Below, piece by piece: positions 5,409-6,827 of a DNA stretch of 6,827 nucleotides. Each line of letters begins with the position of its first letter. Position 1 is the stretch's first letter. The position numbers were made by a program, and so were the translations under genes. The stretch spans positions 1 to 6,827 of the forward strand of contig JAEXPO010000030.1 in NCBI GenBank assembly GCA_023446675.1, read 5' to 3'. This DNA is from Bacillota bacterium. GTDB taxonomy: Bacteria; Bacillota; Clostridia; DSM-8532. The notes below the pieces were generated by a model. The model saw only the letters and a list, made by a program, of their open reading frames with translations, ran no database searches and had not been told where the DNA came from.

Positions 5409-6392
5409 TTAACGGTCTGTGGCAACCTGGTCCAGATGGGGAAGAATGACACCGGTCAGCTTCTCAATAACATCCTCCAACTCCCCCTCGGCATTAAAGC
5501 CCGCAGCACGCTTGTGACCTCCGCCTCCGAAGCTTTCAGCTGCTTTCGCCACGTCAACATATTCGTTGGAACGCAAATTGCCTCTGAAATGGCCTTTGGG
5601 ATCCTCCCTTAAAAAGGCGCACACCTCCACCCCTTCCAGGCTGCGCCCAATGTTAACCAGTCCTTCAAAATCGCTGCTTTGGGCCTGGCACCGGCCTTCA
5701 TCCTCATAGGTAATGTACGTAATGGCCAGCTTCCCGTCTGCCAGAAGGCGAAGGGAGTTCATGGTTTGCTTCATCAAGTAAAGCTTTGTATGAGAAATCC
5801 TGTCAAAAACATTTTTAACGACCATGATAAAATCAATGCCCAGCTTCACAAGCTCCGCAGCAACCTCAAGGGTTTTAGGAGTGGTATTGGAATAGCGGAA
5901 GCCCCCTGTGTCCGTCAGAATGGCCGTGTAAAGACAAAGTGCCATATCCTTGTCCAGAGGCAGCTTAAGAAATTGAGTAATGAGATCGTAGATGATTTCG
6001 CCGGTGGCGGATGCCGATGTATCAACCAAAGAATAATGGGCCTCAACCTTGTTGGTGGCATGATGATCAATACTCAGCCGCACCTGGGCCCCATAGAAAT
6101 AGGGCTGGCGGTTACCCAGACGAACAAGATCCCCATTATCAAGATTAATGGCAGTATGAAAGGTTCTTTCGGGCATTTGACCGATAAGCTCCTGCCCGGG
6201 CAGGAAGGCCAGAGTAGAGGATACCTCCTCTTCTAACAGTACGGTTACCTCCTTGCCCAGAGACCTTAATGCAAGTCCCAGGGCAAAGGATGCTCCCAGA
6301 GCATCGCCATCGGCATTGATATGGGGCATAATAACTACATTGTCCGCAGCAAGAAGCTGCTGTCCAATGGTTTCAAGCAGATTATCCTTCAT
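5409..6392 (-). CDS. nrnA: DHH-family bifunctional oligoribonuclease / pAp phosphatase
   Basis: A DHH/DHHA1 phosphoesterase of about 327 residues. NrnA degrades 2-5 nt RNA fragments and dephosphorylates 3'-phosphoadenosine-5'-phosphate, using Mn2+ in the cytosol. Counting from the ATG, the DHH domain carries the metal ligands in PHINADGDALG (His24, Asp28, Asp30), Asp85 in LDNGD, the D-H-H signature at 109-111 and Asp161 in TDTGGFRYSN. The DHHA1 domain at the C-terminus contains RGNLRS near 270 and GGGGHKRAAG at 289-298 for substrate binding. Start choice is open: a TTG at 6399-6401 lies 5 nt from AAGGA and would add MQT, while the ATG at 6390-6392 lies 10 nt from AGG. Position between rbfA and truB is the normal place for this gene in Firmicutes. 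Confidence 0.93.
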   Translation of the reverse strand: MKDNLLETIGQQLLAADNVVIMPHINADGDALGASFALGLALRSLGKEVTVLLEEEVSSTLAFLPGQELIGQMPERTFHTAINLDNGDLVRLGNRQPYFYGAQVRLSIDHHATNKVEAHYSLVDTSASATGEIIYDLITQFLKLPLDKDMALCLYTAILTDTGGFRYSNTTPKTLEVAAELVKLGIDFIMVVKNVFDRISHTKLYLMKQTMNSLRLLADGKLAITYITYEDEGRCQAQSSDFEGLVNIGRSLEGVEVCAFLREDPKGHFRGNLRSNEYVDVAKAAESFGGGGHKRAAGFNAEGELEDVIEKLTGVILPHLDQVATDR

Positions 6393-6409
6393 TGTTTGCA
6401 AACCTGTCC

Positions 6410-6827
6410 TTATTCTGTGTCAGTTTCCCGGCCGCTTGAGCCGCTGCTTCCCTTATCCGCTTCCTTATCCCCTTCTCCTGGGGATGCCTTATCCGAGGCC
6501 ACGGCCTCACGGATAAGCTTATTGATATGGATGCCATGCTCAATGGAATCATCCAGCTTAAAGGTGAATTCCGGCGTGTATCGGAGATTTACCCTCTGTC
6601 CGATTTCTCGTCTTATAAATCCTGCGGCATGCTTCAAGGCCGCCATGGCCTCCTTTTTGCCGTTTTCATCAGCAAATACGCTGATAAAGGCTGTAGCGTG
6701 CCTGAGATCCTTGGTCACCTTCAATGCCGTCACCGAAACAAAGTCGGGAAGGCGTGGGTCCTTTATGCCTGTGCGAATGAGTTCGCTCAGCTCTTTTTTG
6801 ATTTCTTCCGAAATACGATCAATTCTG
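6410..6827 (-). CDS. rbfA: 30S ribosome-binding factor A (5' end cut by right window edge)
   Basis: RbfA binds the 30S subunit and helps mature the 16S rRNA 5' end, also in cold adaptation. The frame is open through the window edge, so the coding region begins beyond it; 138 residues are visible and only the first few appear missing (RIDRISEEIKKEL starts the visible part). The KH-like domain includes DPRLPDFVSVTALKVTKDL (23-41), the ALKHAAGFIRREI helix pair (63-75) with its A-x-G kink, and YTPEFTFKLDDSIEHG (83-98). A GTG at 6731-6733 could be mistaken for the start, but homology continues upstream of it. After the core ends (about 112) there is a 27-residue hydrophilic tail rich in Gly, Ser, Glu, Asp and Lys. 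The stop lies 8-17 bp before nrnA, depending on the nrnA start. Confidence 0.93.
   Translation of the reverse strand, partial: RIDRISEEIKKELSELIRTGIKDPRLPDFVSVTALKVTKDLRHATAFISVFADENGKKEAMAALKHAAGFIRREIGQRVNLRYTPEFTFKLDDSIEHGIHINKLIREAVASDKASPGEGDKEADKGSSGSSGRETDTE

Noticed and set aside
5679..6236. A 185-codon plus-strand open frame
   Set aside because: It lies entirely opposite nrnA, whose conserved motifs fix the coding strand; no ribosome site or family features were seen.

Overview
The window reads as a Firmicutes chromosome segment, most likely from an endospore-type anaerobe of class Clostridia. All supported genes lie on the minus strand, so transcription runs from high to low coordinates. 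The clearest taxonomic sign is the gene order rbfA-nrnA-truB-ribF, which is the distal half of the nusA-infB translation operon as found across Firmicutes. Strong purine-rich Shine-Dalgarno sites and a GTG start agree with this. Species cannot be named from the sequence alone.

Right half (about 3369-6827): tightly packed housekeeping genes. rbfA (30S ribosome maturation, cut by the right window edge) is followed by nrnA (DHH/DHHA1 nano-RNase and pAp phosphatase), truB (tRNA pseudouridine-55 synthase) and ribF (riboflavin kinase/FAD synthetase). Gaps are only about 8-65 bp. The series ends at a convincing intrinsic terminator at 3369-3400.

Middle (1689-3341): a class B penicillin-binding protein (monofunctional transpeptidase) with an N-terminal membrane anchor and intact SxxK, SxN and KTG motifs. 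Its Shine-Dalgarno spacing favours the second of two closely spaced ATGs.

Left half (1-1682): an envelope-stress-like pair, a PspC-domain membrane protein and a LiaF-like 'toastrack' membrane protein, joined stop-to-start (TAA then ATG). The leader before pspC contains overlapping perfect palindromes inside a longer inverted repeat. Beyond the pair is a 227-bp gap with a good SigA-type promoter that drives a gene beginning with a response-regulator receiver sequence, cut by the left window edge. Together these suggest a LiaFSR/PspC-type cell-envelope sensing module next to a cell-wall synthesis enzyme.

No mobile element, CRISPR array, rRNA or tRNA gene is visible. I did not find a clearly novel biological system. 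The most unusual pieces are the palindrome cluster at 1578-1631, the GC-rich and possibly structured tract at 121-268, and the uncoupled arrangement of the PspC/LiaF-like pair and the response regulator.
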